Below, in pieces: positions 46,481 through 55,964 of a stretch of DNA of 64,000 nt (its first letter is position 1; every line of letters begins with the position of its first letter). The notes beneath the pieces were generated by a model. The model had not been told where the DNA came from, did no database searches, and saw nothing but the letters and a program-made list of their open reading frames with translations. The DNA lies in contig NZ_MTSE01000001.1 of NCBI RefSeq assembly GCF_002154225.1, positions 760,281 through 824,280 on the forward strand, read 5' to 3'. Source of the stretch: Hymenobacter crusticola (GTDB lineage Bacteria; Bacteroidota; Bacteroidia; Cytophagales; Hymenobacteraceae). The position numbers and the translations under genes are program-made.

Positions 46481-49400
46481 ATGACGACACATTTACTCGC
46501 TAGTACCGCTGACGGACGCCCGCACCTAAGCCGGCGCCTGGGGCTGCTGACCGGGCTGCTGGCGCTGGGCCTAGGTGCTCAGGCTCAGCTCACCGTAACC
46601 AGCACGAGCCCCGTACGCAACGCCAATCAGGCCCCTAGGTCTACCAACGTGAACCTAATTTATAACCAGGCCCTGAACGCTACCACCGCCAACCAGGTAC
46701 GCGTGTTCTCGCAGCAGGCGGGTGGGCGCAAGGCCGCTGCCTACTCGGCCAGCGGCAGCACGCTTACCGTGAATCCCAACGTGGACTTTAAGCCTGGGGA
46801 AACCGTGTTCGTGACGGCCCCGACCACCGTGCGCAGCAGCACGGGCGCAGCTGCCACACCCCGCGTCTTTCAGTTTACTACCCAGGCTGGCGTGGGGCCA
46901 GGTACGTTTGGCGGAGGCACTGACTTGACGGTACTTGGCACCCCCGTGAGCGTGACGCCAGCGGATGTGGATGGAGACGGCGACCTAGACCTGCTCACGG
47001 CCAACCAAAGCAGCAATACGGTCAGTGTACGCCTCAACAACGGCCAGGGTAGCTTCAGCAATGGTCCGGACGTACCCGTGGGCAGCGCGCCCGTGAGCGT
47101 GGTGGCCGCCGACGTAGATGGGGACGGCGATTTGGATATTCTCACCGCAAACAGCACCGCCGGTTTCGTGAGCGTGCGCCTCAACAACGGCCAGGGTAGC
47201 TTCAGCAATGGCTCAAACGTGCCCGTGGGCAGCACTGGAACCGGCCGTAGCTTCAGTGTAGCTGCCGCCGATGTAAACGGGGACGGCAACCTAGATATCC
47301 TGGCGGCCAACGGGTCGGAAAGTACCGTGAGTGTTCGGCTCGGTAATGGCCAGGGCAGCTTTAGTGGAACGACGGAAGTGAGCGTCGGCAGCGGCCCGAT
47401 AAGCTTGGCTGCCGCCGATGTAAACAACGATGGCAACCTAGATGTCGTCACGGCTAATCTTACCGGTAATACCGTGAGCATTCGGCTCGGCAATGGCCAG
47501 GGCAGCTTCAATGGAACGACGGAAGTGAGCGTCGGCAGCGGCCCCGGAAAGCTAGTAGTGGCCGACGTAAACAACGATGGCAACCTGGATTTGCTCACCG
47601 CTAACGACATCAGTACGGGCACAGTGAGTGTGCGCCTTAACTCGGGGACGAGCAGCTTTAGCGGCAGTGATATCAGCCTCGGGTCGTACACCCTTATCAG
47701 CAGCTTGGCAGTAGCCGACGTAGACGGAGACGGGGACCTAGACTTACTCACGGGCAGCGTCGATATTGGTATCGGCAGTGGTCCTGCCGGTCCTACTGGT
47801 CCTACCGGCACGGTGAGTGTGCGTCGCAACAACGGAGGCACGTTCTCTATTGGCCCTAGCCAGACTGTGAGCGTCGGCGTGGCTCCCTATCTCGCGGTGG
47901 CTGACGTGGATGGCGACAACGACCTAGACGTACTCACCGCCAATAGCAATAGCAACGCTGTGAGCGTGCGTCTGAATTTAATTGCCCCCCTTTTCCCAAT
48001 TACCTTTACGCCTACCAGCGGTGGGACGGGCACTGTTGTCTACATCAACGGTGCAGGATTCATAGACGAAGACGGACGAACGCCGACGGTTACCAGCGTT
48101 GCTTTCAATGGCACCCCAACCACCTCCTTTGCGGTCCTTTCTCCTACGCAAGTAGGGGTGCTGGTGCCCAACGGCGCCACCACGGGACCCATTACGGTAA
48201 CCACCACTAAGGGCACGGTAACCAGCGCCGCTAGCTTTGTGGTCGTTGGCCCGTTGATCACCACGACGGCCGGCGCCACGATCATTTTCCCGCAGACCAC
48301 CACGCCTGTTGACCCTGGCCTGACTGTCACGGATGCCGATAGTCCTACCCTCGTCTCCGCCGTTGTGGGCATCACTAACGGGTTCGTCAGCGGCGAGGAT
48401 TTGCTTTCTTTTACACCCACGGGTTCCATCACCGGCAGCTACAACGCGAGTAATGGGTTGCTCAATCTGAGCGCGCCGAGCCCGGGGGCAACGTTGGCGC
48501 AATGGCAAGCGGTACTGCGCAGCGTGAGCTACCGCAACAGCTCGGCAACGCCCAATACGGCCAGCCGCACCGTGAGCTTTCGAGTCAATGATGGCACCGT
48601 TGACAGCAATGTGGCGAGCAAAATTCTAGTTGCCCCCGCTCCAGTCATTACGCGGTTCGCGCCTACTGGCGGAGCGGTAGGAACCAGCGTCATCATCACG
48701 GGTACTAACTTCTCCGGGGTTACGGCCGTGCGCTTCAACACCACGGCGGCTACTACCTTCACGCTCAATTCGCCGACGCAGATCACGGCTATTGTGCCGG
48801 CCGGGGCTACCACCGGCCCCATCAGCGTGATCACGCCCGGCGGCACGAGCACCAGCACAACTAATTTCACTGTGCTGTTTGCTCCGGTGGTGACCACCAC
48901 GGCCGGCACCACCACCGCCCTCGAGCAGACCTTCACGGCCGTGGACCCCGGCCTGACCGTCACGGATGCAGACGGCTCCACTCTGGCCTCGGCCACGGTG
49001 AGCATCAGCAGCGGCTTTGTCAGCAGTCAGGATGCGTTGTTGTCCGGTCCCACCGACAACATTACGACTAGCTACAACCCTACGACGGGAGTGCTGACGC
49101 TGACCTCGTCGGCACCTCGCGTTAGCCTGGCCCAGTGGCAAACGGTCCTGCGTAACGTAAGCTACCGCAACAGCTCAGCAGCGCCCACTACGGCCCCGCG
49201 CACGGTGAGTTTCGTGGTGAATGATGGCACCTTTAACAGCAGCCCGGCCACGAAACTAGTGCAAGTGCAGGCCGTCAATGGAGCCCCCGCTGTGCCAGTG
49301 GACGCAAACCCAGCTCCCAACACCGTAGCCGAGCAGGCAGCCAACGGCACGCTGGTGGGCCTGACGGCTTCTTCTACGGACGCCGATGGCACGGTGACCT

Positions 49401-51400
49401 ATTCCTTGACCAACTCCGCCGGCGGGCGCTTTACCATCAACGCCAGTACCGGCGTGGTGACCGTAGCCAACGGCACGCTGCTGGACTACGAAACGGCCAC
49501 GGCGCACACGATTACCGTGCAGGCCTCCGATGGCACGCTTACTAGCACCGCTAGCTTCACGATCCAAGTTACGAACGTCAACGAGGCCCCGGTGGTAACA
49601 GCTCAACGCTTTACCCTGCCCGCTGGCACGGTGGTAGGCACGGTGGTCGCCTCGGACCCCGACGCGGGCCAGACGCTCACCTACTCCATTACAGCAGGCA
49701 ATCCGGGCGGGGCCTTCACCTTCGCGGGCAACCAATTGCAAGTTGCTAACGCGGCCGTGCTCAGCAGCGCCGCCACGTACGCGTTGACGGTGCAGGTGCA
49801 AGACAACGGCAGCCCGAGCCTAGCCAGCACCGCTACCGTGACCGTTACGGTCACGCCTGTCACGCAAGTACTCTACCGCCTCAATGCTGGCGGACCAGCC
49901 CTGACCACAAGCCTAGGTCAATTCGCGGCCGATCAGTACTTCAGCCCGAGCCGTACCGGGGCCACGAGCAACCCGATTGCCGGCACTACGGACGATGTGC
50001 TATATCAGACGGAACGGTTTGAAGGCGCCTTTGGCTATGCGCTGCCCGTGTCCAATGGCACCTACCAAGTCGTGCTGCACTTTGCCGAACTCTACTGGAC
50101 GCAACCGGGCCAGCGCGTGTTCGACGTGCGCGCCGAAGGCCAACTCGCCCTCGATAATTACGACATCCTCAAAAAGGTCGCACCCTTCACGGCCACCACC
50201 GAGACCCTGCAAGTCCTCGTCACCGACGGGGTGCTCAATTTGGACCTCTCAGCTTTGGCCAGCAACGGAGGCCGCGATGCGGCTAAACTCTCGGCCTTGG
50301 AAGTACTCGCCCGCAGCAGCGGGCCCAACCAAAATCCGATTATCGCGGCTCAAAACTTCAGCGTCGCCGAAGGCAGTGTGACCGGTACGCTGGTAGGCAC
50401 GGTAGTCGCCTCGGACCCCGATGCCGGACAACGGTTGAGCTACAGCATTACGGCCGGCAATACGGACGGAGCCTTCGCTTTCGTGGGCAACCAACTGCAA
50501 GTAGCCAACGCCGCGGCCGTGCGCACAGCCACCTCACCCTTCTCACTCACCGTGCGCGTGACCGATGACGGGCAGCCCGCGCTCAGTGCCACTGCTACTG
50601 TCACGGTTACCGTCACGCCCAGCATGCAGGTGCTCTACCGCCTCAACGCTGGCGGCGGCGCGCTGAGTACGAGCCTAGGCCAATTTGCCGCCGATCAGTC
50701 CTTCTCGCCCAGCCGCACCGGGGTAAATAACGGCCCGATTGCCGGCACCACCGATGATGCCTTGTACCAGACGGAACGGTTTGAAGGGGCCTTCGGCTAC
50801 AGCCTACGGGTGCCCAACGGCACCTACCAAGTCGTACTGCACTTTGCCGAACTCTACTGGACGCAACCGGGCCAGCGCGTGTTCGACGTGCGCGCCGAAG
50901 GCCAACTCGCCCTCGATAATTACGACATCCTCCAGAAAGTAGCGCCTTTCACCGCCACCACCGAGACCTTCTCCGTGGTCGTGACGGACGGGGTGCTTAA
51001 CCTGGATTTCTCGGCGCTAGCCAGCGACGGAGGACGCGATGCGGCTAAACTCTCGGCCTTGGAAGTGCTTTCCTCTGCGGCCCGCCCTGGCACGGCATCG
51101 GCCACCAGCGCCGTGCTCGCTGCAACCGCTACGGGTAAGCTCGCCAAGCGCTTAGAGGCAATGCCAAACCCATTCACCGATCAGGTCGGCATAACGTTCC
51201 AGTTGCCACAAGCGGAAGCCTACACGCTGACGGTATATGATATGGCGGGGCGGGAACTGACGCGCCAAGCCGGCGCCCAGGTACCGGCAGGCGAGCAGCA
51301 GCAGGTAACCCTTTCGCTGGGGGCGTACCCAACAGGTGTGTACGTAGTACGCCTGACCACAGCCTCGGGCTCCCAGCAAACCCGCTTGGTCAAGCAGTAA
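46481..51400 (+). CDS. Large T9SS-secreted protein with FG-GAP, IPT and two malectin domains
   Basis: 1639 residues from ATG 46481, where the signal peptide begins ('LSRRLGLLTGLLALGLGAQAQ'; the frame is open 52 codons further up). In order: bacterial Ig-like domain (~37-135), Ca-binding FG-GAP/VCBS repeats (~140-495, 'ADVDGDGDLDLLTAN'), two IPT/TIG domains (~505-590, ~720-800), cadherin-like repeats (~930-1110), malectin domain 1 (~1126-1275), cadherin-like, malectin domain 2 (~1382-1530) and a type IX sorting domain ('MPNPFTDQVGITFQLPQ...GVYVVRLTT..G..Q..RLVKQ'). Probably a cell-surface adhesin or glycan-binding protein. The two malectin units are nearly identical in part of their DNA. Confidence 0.9.
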   Translation: MTTHLLASTADGRPHLSRRLGLLTGLLALGLGAQAQLTVTSTSPVRNANQAPRSTNVNLIYNQALNATTANQVRVFSQQAGGRKAAAYSASGSTLTVNPNVDFKPGETVFVTAPTTVRSSTGAAATPRVFQFTTQAGVGPGTFGGGTDLTVLGTPVSVTPADVDGDGDLDLLTANQSSNTVSVRLNNGQGSFSNGPDVPVGSAPVSVVAADVDGDGDLDILTANSTAGFVSVRLNNGQGSFSNGSNVPVGSTGTGRSFSVAAADVNGDGNLDILAANGSESTVSVRLGNGQGSFSGTTEVSVGSGPISLAAADVNNDGNLDVVTANLTGNTVSIRLGNGQGSFNGTTEVSVGSGPGKLVVADVNNDGNLDLLTANDISTGTVSVRLNSGTSSFSGSDISLGSYTLISSLAVADVDGDGDLDLLTGSVDIGIGSGPAGPTGPTGTVSVRRNNGGTFSIGPSQTVSVGVAPYLAVADVDGDNDLDVLTANSNSNAVSVRLNLIAPLFPITFTPTSGGTGTVVYINGAGFIDEDGRTPTVTSVAFNGTPTTSFAVLSPTQVGVLVPNGATTGPITVTTTKGTVTSAASFVVVGPLITTTAGATIIFPQTTTPVDPGLTVTDADSPTLVSAVVGITNGFVSGEDLLSFTPTGSITGSYNASNGLLNLSAPSPGATLAQWQAVLRSVSYRNSSATPNTASRTVSFRVNDGTVDSNVASKILVAPAPVITRFAPTGGAVGTSVIITGTNFSGVTAVRFNTTAATTFTLNSPTQITAIVPAGATTGPISVITPGGTSTSTTNFTVLFAPVVTTTAGTTTALEQTFTAVDPGLTVTDADGSTLASATVSISSGFVSSQDALLSGPTDNITTSYNPTTGVLTLTSSAPRVSLAQWQTVLRNVSYRNSSAAPTTAPRTVSFVVNDGTFNSSPATKLVQVQAVNGAPAVPVDANPAPNTVAEQAANGTLVGLTASSTDADGTVTYSLTNSAGGRFTINASTGVVTVANGTLLDYETATAHTITVQASDGTLTSTASFTIQVTNVNEAPVVTAQRFTLPAGTVVGTVVASDPDAGQTLTYSITAGNPGGAFTFAGNQLQVANAAVLSSAATYALTVQVQDNGSPSLASTATVTVTVTPVTQVLYRLNAGGPALTTSLGQFAADQYFSPSRTGATSNPIAGTTDDVLYQTERFEGAFGYALPVSNGTYQVVLHFAELYWTQPGQRVFDVRAEGQLALDNYDILKKVAPFTATTETLQVLVTDGVLNLDLSALASNGGRDAAKLSALEVLARSSGPNQNPIIAAQNFSVAEGSVTGTLVGTVVASDPDAGQRLSYSITAGNTDGAFAFVGNQLQVANAAAVRTATSPFSLTVRVTDDGQPALSATATVTVTVTPSMQVLYRLNAGGGALSTSLGQFAADQSFSPSRTGVNNGPIAGTTDDALYQTERFEGAFGYSLRVPNGTYQVVLHFAELYWTQPGQRVFDVRAEGQLALDNYDILQKVAPFTATTETFSVVVTDGVLNLDFSALASDGGRDAAKLSALEVLSSAARPGTASATSAVLAATATGKLAKRLEAMPNPFTDQVGITFQLPQAEAYTLTVYDMAGRELTRQAGAQVPAGEQQQVTLSLGAYPTGVYVVRLTTASGSQQTRLVKQ
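50057..50931 (+). repeat. Internal duplication covering the two malectin domains
   Basis: Bases 50074-50169 and 50835-50931 are identical over about 96 bases (from CTGCACTTTGCCGAACTC to GATAATTACGACATCCT), and the flanks are highly similar, while the domains between have diverged more. This suggests a recent duplication or gene conversion inside the T9SS protein gene. Confidence 0.7.
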
Positions 51401-51423
51401 GCTCGGCGGCAAGCTACTACTAC

Positions 51424-51463
51424 CCGGCCCGGTAATCGACCCATGCGTCGTTTGCCGGGCCGG
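51424..51463 (+). terminator. Hairpin after the T9SS protein gene
   Basis: A perfect 9-bp GC-rich stem (CCGGCCCGG / CCGGGCCGG) with a 22-base loop, starting 24 bases after the stop at 51400. No T-run follows. Confidence 0.5.
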
Positions 51464-51980
51464 TGTATAAGCGGCCTTCACGCAGGCTTCAAGTCAAGGC
51501 TCAACAGGGCAGGGAAACGAGGAAAGGCTTACTCCTAAAATAAATATGCTACCCCCCTGTTTAGGGGTATGCGTTGGCTTGTAGCTAGGATAAAGTCAGC
51601 CCGACCTTTGATAATGCCAACGAAGCACGGTACGAAAGCTAGGCTTTTTGAATCCGCTGCCCGTAGCCGATCGGCCTATCTGCATCTTGTCTCTTATCTG
51701 CTGCCAGTTCTATGAAGCAACTATTGCCGTTGAGATTATTACCGCGGCCCTGAACTAGGTTGTGGCCGCGCCTGCACTGGCTGGCTGCCCGGTAATCCTC
51801 GTCACGGCGCTCCTCTCAACTGATAGGTAACGGCGAGCTGACAGAAGAGGGCTATTCCGGGTAGGAAAACGGTTTTAGTACGGGCTTTAATGAACGTAGT
51901 GGTATGAACAATAGTAAGATAGCTCATGTAGATGAAGCGAAAAACGTTGCCTTATTTCTCACTTCTTTCTTGTATCACCT
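51464..51980 (+). other. Intergenic region with an isolated palindromic site
   Basis: About 500 bases without a convincing gene. It holds a third copy of the CCCCTAAACAGGGG-type site (51550-51569). A 13-codon frame from ATG 51713 ('MKQLLPLRLLPRP') begins like a signal peptide but stops at once; it could be the remnant of a lost gene. Confidence 0.4.
51550..51569. promoter_or_regulatory. Third copy of the response-regulator candidate site
   Basis: TACCCCCCTGTTTAGGGGTA is the inverted form of site 1 at 46272-46290 with one extra C. Like site 1, it is followed by TATGCG when each is read outward on the plus strand. It lies 430 bases before the monooxygenase-like gene. Confidence 0.5.
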
Positions 51981-52280
51981 ATGCTATACGCACGCATTCT
52001 TCAGGGTTTGCTCAACACGGGTGCCGCCCCGCAAGCAGTTGACCTCTACCAAAACGAGGTTGGGCCGGTGCTCAAACAACAGCCGGGTTATGTAACCAGT
52101 CGCTTCCTGACCAACACCGAAAACAACAAATGCCTAGCCGTGATACTGTGGGATAACGAAGAGCACCGCGAGGCCGCCGAATCCAGCGAAACGCTTCAGG
52201 CAGTGTTCAACCACCTAGCTCCTTGCTTCGACGGCACCCCAACTATCGACTACTACGAGGTAGCGGTGCAGATCTTCTGA
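51981..52280 (+). CDS. Antibiotic biosynthesis monooxygenase (ABM)-like small protein
   Basis: 99 residues, a single ferredoxin-like ABM domain: 'MLYARILQGLLNTGAAPQAVDLYQNEVGPVLKQQPGYVTSRFLTNTENNKCLAVILWDNEEHREAAESSE', with the usual pattern of a first strand, a helix ending in 'QPG', and strands around 'LAVILWDNEE'. Members form dimers and some oxidise quinols or haem; many have no known reaction. No catalytic residue can be assigned. Start at ATG 51981; an upstream ATG at 51904 is in another frame. 66 bases separate it from the histidine kinase gene, so the two may be co-transcribed. Confidence 0.65.
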   Translation: MLYARILQGLLNTGAAPQAVDLYQNEVGPVLKQQPGYVTSRFLTNTENNKCLAVILWDNEEHREAAESSETLQAVFNHLAPCFDGTPTIDYYEVAVQIF

Positions 52281-52346
52281 GCTAGGTTCTCACCGACCTA
52301 GGTCCAGAAGATGATCATCTCTGTTCCTTAACTAGTTACTGCTACG

Positions 52347-54494
52347 ATGAAACCTTGTTCGCTGCTCATAAGTGGGTGGTTGCTGCTTGCCTTTTTACCA
52401 GCGCGTGCTCAAAAATCGCCGGTCGATAGCCTCCGCCAGCTGTTGCAAACGCACCCCCAGCCCGACACGACGCGGGTCCGGCGGCTGCAAGCGCTATCGT
52501 TCGCCCTAACGGCCACCGACCCGGCGCAGGCCCGTGTGGTCATTGAAGAAGCCGTGACCCTTAGCCGCCGCTTGCACGACGCAAAAGGAGAGGGGCGTGC
52601 GCTGCTTTGGCTGAGTACCCTCTACCGGCGCCAAGCCGACCACGAACAAGCTCGGCGCTACGTTCGGCAGGCGCAGCAGGTATTTGCGCGCGCCAATAGC
52701 CGCCGCGGTCAAGGAGAAAGTTATCTGCAACTGATGCTCATCGAGATGATGCAGGGAAACTATGCGCCGGCCATTGTGGCGGCGCAGCGGGGGATTCCGC
52801 TGGCAGAGCAAGCCAACGACGCCCAAACAAAGCGGCGCTTGCAAGCCACCCTAGGTTCTATATACCTGAACCTAGAAGACTACAAGGCCGCTTTGCCCAT
52901 CCTGCAAGCCGCCCTGAAAAATGGCCAGCAAGCTGGCGACCAGCAAGTAGTGATGAGCATGCAGAACGCCCTGGGCACGCTCTACACCAAGCAGAAAAAC
53001 TGGCCTGAGGCGTTGCACTACTACGAGCAGGCGCAGCAAGTTGCGGCGGCGGAGCACGACGAGGTAAATAGCGCCATCAATGAAACCAACGTGGCCGATG
53101 TGTACCGGCTGCAAGGCAGCTACAAGCAGGCCCGAGCGCACGGGCTGCGGGCCTATCGTCGTGCGCTTGCTGCCAACGACACCTACACTTTGCCTTTTGC
53201 CGAACTGCTGCTGGCGCAAGTGTATCAGGCAGTGCACCAGCTCGATAGCGCCATTACGCTGGCAAACAAAAGCTTAGAAAGAGCGCAGCAGACGCGCAGC
53301 AAGGAAAACATGCGTGATGCCAGCAACGTGCTAGCCCACGCCTACGCCGAGCGCCGCGAGTTTGCCCCGGCCTACCGCTACCAGAGTCTCTACCTAGCCT
53401 ACAACGACACGCTGGCCGGCGAGCAAACCCAGCGCCAAACCAGCGCCTTACGGTACGGCTATGAGCTCGATAAAAAGCAGGCGCAAATTGCCTTGCTCAC
53501 CAAAACGCGCCAACTGCAAGACCAGCAAAGCACCCGGCAGCGCCAGCAGCTTTATGCATTGCTGGCCGGCTTGGGCGGTGTAGTACTGGTGGCGGGCCTG
53601 CTCTGGCGCAACGTATTGCTGAAGCAACGCGCCAACCGGCGGCTCAACGAGAAAAACGCGCAAATTGCCGGGCAGCGCGACGCCCTCGACCGCGCCCTGA
53701 TGGAGCTAAAAACGACTCAGAGTCAGCTGATTCAGAAGGAGAAAATGGCTAGCCTCGGGGAGCTGACCGCCGGCATTGCCCACGAGATTCAGAACCCACT
53801 CAACTTCGTTAACAACTTCGCCGAGGTATCCACGGAGCTGATCGACGAGCTGGAAGAAGCCCGGCAGCAACCAGAGCGCGACGCCGAGCTAGAGCAGGAC
53901 CTGCTCACCGATATTCGGGAGAACCTGCACAAAATCAACCACCACGGCCGCCGCGCCGATGCCATTGTGCGCGGCATGCTCGCGCACAGCAACCACGGCA
54001 CCGGCACCAAGCAACCCACCAAGCTCAATGTACTCACCGAGGAGTACTTGCGCTTGGCTTACCAAGGCGTGCGGGCGAAGGACAAAAGCTTCGTCTGCGA
54101 CCTTCAAACTGATTTTTCGGAGAAACTAGATAAGATTCCGGTGGTGCCGCAGGACATCGGGCGGGTGTTGGTAAATCTGTTTTCCAACGCATTTTATGCC
54201 ATGCAGCAGCGCAGCCAGCAGGAAGGCAACGGCTATCAGCCGCAGGTAAGCGTGCAGACACGCCAAGAAGCCGACCACGTCGAAATCCGGGTGCGCGACA
54301 ACGGCACGGGCATTCCGGAGCCGGTGCGCACCAAAATCTTCCAGCCCTTCTTCACCACTAAGCCCACCGGCCAAGGCACCGGCCTAGGTCTGTCGCTGAG
54401 CTACGATATCGTGACGAAAGGGCACGGCGGGCAGCTGCTGGTCGAGTCGGAGCTAGGCCGCTATACCGAGTTTGTGGTGCAATTGCCGGCCTAG
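52347..54494 (+). CDS. TPR-domain sensor histidine kinase
   Basis: 715 residues: signal peptide ('[15 protein letters not shown]'), about seven tetratricopeptide repeats in the periplasm (~40-350, e.g. '[23 protein letters not shown]'), one membrane helix ('[19 protein letters not shown]'), a coiled coil ('[22 protein letters not shown]'-type) and a kinase with phospho-His in '[20 protein letters not shown]' and HATPase '[38 protein letters not shown]'. No receiver domain and no adjacent response regulator, so an orphan kinase. This build is common in Cytophagales. Confidence 0.92.
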   Translation: MKPCSLLISGWLLLAFLPARAQKSPVDSLRQLLQTHPQPDTTRVRRLQALSFALTATDPAQARVVIEEAVTLSRRLHDAKGEGRALLWLSTLYRRQADHEQARRYVRQAQQVFARANSRRGQGESYLQLMLIEMMQGNYAPAIVAAQRGIPLAEQANDAQTKRRLQATLGSIYLNLEDYKAALPILQAALKNGQQAGDQQVVMSMQNALGTLYTKQKNWPEALHYYEQAQQVAAAEHDEVNSAINETNVADVYRLQGSYKQARAHGLRAYRRALAANDTYTLPFAELLLAQVYQAVHQLDSAITLANKSLERAQQTRSKENMRDASNVLAHAYAERREFAPAYRYQSLYLAYNDTLAGEQTQRQTSALRYGYELDKKQAQIALLTKTRQLQDQQSTRQRQQLYALLAGLGGVVLVAGLLWRNVLLKQRANRRLNEKNAQIAGQRDALDRALMELKTTQSQLIQKEKMASLGELTAGIAHEIQNPLNFVNNFAEVSTELIDELEEARQQPERDAELEQDLLTDIRENLHKINHHGRRADAIVRGMLAHSNHGTGTKQPTKLNVLTEEYLRLAYQGVRAKDKSFVCDLQTDFSEKLDKIPVVPQDIGRVLVNLFSNAFYAMQQRSQQEGNGYQPQVSVQTRQEADHVEIRVRDNGTGIPEPVRTKIFQPFFTTKPTGQGTGLGLSLSYDIVTKGHGGQLLVESELGRYTEFVVQLPA

Positions 54495-54508
54495 CCTACC
54501 CTCGTACG

Positions 54509-55291
54509 TTACTCGTCGAATACGCCGCTGATCATGTTGCCGAGCACGCTGCCGCTTTCTTTGTTGGCATTGCGGCCGTTCGGCATGAGGGCCTGAATCA
54601 GCTTTTTCACGGGCATCGATTGGAGCCACACCCGGCCGGTGCCGCGCAGCGTAGCCAGCAGCAACCCTTCGCCACCGAAGATCATCGATTTCAAGCCCCC
54701 GGCCCGTGCCACGCTGAAATCAATGCCGGGCTCGAAGGCCACCACGCAGCCCGTGTCTACGCGGAGCAGTTCGTTGTTCAGGCGCTTCTCGATGATGGTG
54801 CCGCCGGCGTGAATGAAAGCTTTGCCGTCGCCGGTGAGCTTTTGCAGAATAAAGCCTTCGCCGCCGAAGAAGCCCGCTCCGAGGCGTTGGTTGAAGTGAA
54901 TGGCCATTTTGGTGCCCTTCGCCGCTGCCAAGAAACCGTCCTTTTGCACGATGAGGCCATTGGGCATAGTACCTAGGTCGAGCGGAATGATGGTGCCGGG
55001 ATAGGGAGCCGAGAAAGCCACCCGGCTTTTGCCGTACCCCCCGCGATGCGTGAAGTGCGTCATAAACAGCGACTCGCCCGTGATAAGGCGGGTGCCCGCT
55101 GAGAACAACTTGCCTAGCACGCTTTGGTCGGGTTCGGAGCCGTCGCCCATCTTGGTTTCGAAGGCAATGGCTTCGTCCATGTACACCATGGCGCCGGCCT
55201 CGGCCACTACCGTTTCGTTGGGGTCGAGCTCGACTTCAAGTACTTGAATGTCATTGCCGAGAATCTTGTAATCGACATCGTGGGAGCGCAT
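54509..55291 (-). CDS. AIM24 / TIGR00266 family protein
   Basis: 260 residues from ATG 55291 ('[24 protein letters not shown]'). The frame continues open upstream to 55627, but that part is antisense to a repeat and to the neighbouring gene and is basic, low-complexity sequence, so it is not coding. The family pattern is clear: '[12 protein letters not shown]', '[13 protein letters not shown]', '[17 protein letters not shown]', '[15 protein letters not shown]' and '[22 protein letters not shown]'. Related to mitochondrial AIM24; the molecular role in bacteria is not established. Converges with the histidine kinase gene (14 bases between stops). Confidence 0.9.
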   Translation of the reverse strand: MRSHDVDYKILGNDIQVLEVELDPNETVVAEAGAMVYMDEAIAFETKMGDGSEPDQSVLGKLFSAGTRLITGESLFMTHFTHRGGYGKSRVAFSAPYPGTIIPLDLGTMPNGLIVQKDGFLAAAKGTKMAIHFNQRLGAGFFGGEGFILQKLTGDGKAFIHAGGTIIEKRLNNELLRVDTGCVVAFEPGIDFSVARAGGLKSMIFGGEGLLLATLRGTGRVWLQSMPVKKLIQALMPNGRNANKESGSVLGNMISGVFDE

Positions 55292-55361
55292 GATCGGGGA
55301 AAGGATTGGAGTGGAAAATTTGCGCTCCAAGTATAAGCAACTGCGGCTGATTTTGGTGTAA

Positions 55362-55424
55362 AACACCTGTAGCGCGAAGCGAGAGGTTAGCTGACGCCTT
55401 CCTCCGCTTCGCGCTACAGGTGTT
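55362..55424. repeat. Inverted repeat with perfect 20-bp arms
   Basis: AACACCTGTAGCGCGAAGCG (55362-55381) and its exact reverse complement (55405-55424) enclose 23 bases. It lies between the AIM24-family gene and the acidic hypothetical gene, both read leftward, and could act as a terminator for the latter or be a REP-like element. Confidence 0.7.
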
Positions 55425-55463
55425 CGGCCAGCGCAGACGTTGCCATCCGCGCTACCACCTAGC

Positions 55464-55838
55464 TTACTCCTCGGGCAGCTCCGCCGTGGTGTCGGCGGCT
55501 TCGGCAGCAGGGTCAGGGTCGCCCTTCTTCGCCTTTTTCGCCTCCTTACTTGTGCGGCGCATGAAGTCCTCGTCGGACTCTTCCGGTTCGGGGGCGTCTT
55601 CCAGCGGGAACTCCTCGTCTTCCTCAATCTTCTCGCCGAACTGGCCGTCGCGGTTCACGAGCTTTTTGTCGCGCACGTGGCGGTTCAAGAAGGCATTCAC
55701 CTCCTCAATAGAATACGTGGAAGTGATTTCGCCCAGTGGGTTCACCTTGATTTCAAAACCCTCTAGCTCCTTGTGTACGCGGGCCTTTTTGTCGGGGTCG
55801 GTCTTCTTTTTATTGCTGTTCGTGGGTTTCTTAGCCAT
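55464..55838 (-). CDS. Acidic, lysine-rich hypothetical protein
   Basis: 124 residues in three parts: a basic N-terminus ('[18 protein letters not shown]'), a folded centre ('[32 protein letters not shown]'), and a long Glu/Asp/Lys-rich disordered tail. No signal peptide; probably cytoplasmic. I recognise no family. Similar small proteins with a conserved centre and acidic tail occur in Cytophagales, but I cannot give a function. Codon choice and the ATG start in a clean context support a real gene rather than a shadow. Confidence 0.7.
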   Translation of the reverse strand: MAKKPTNSNKKKTDPDKKARVHKELEGFEIKVNPLGEITSTYSIEEVNAFLNRHVRDKKLVNRDGQFGEKIEEDEEFPLEDAPEPEESDEDFMRRTSKEAKKAKKGDPDPAAEAADTTAELPEE

Positions 55839-55964
55839 GAGTGACGAGAATGGAAAGTGCCAACTACCTAGGTACTTGCGTTAGTCTGCCCGTGAGTGGG
55901 CGCTGACTACCTCGCTACTACGCAAGGCTGGGCCCGACGGATGTACGAAGTTGTGCCACCAGCG

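Noticed and set aside
51713..51754. 13-codon frame beginning like a signal peptide
   Set aside because: It stops after 13 codons and nothing recognisable follows in any frame; could be a remnant, but unsupported.
55292..55627. Upstream extension of the AIM24-family frame (112 codons)
   Set aside because: It crosses a 20-bp inverted repeat and overlaps the acidic hypothetical gene on the same strand in another frame; family homology begins at 55291.
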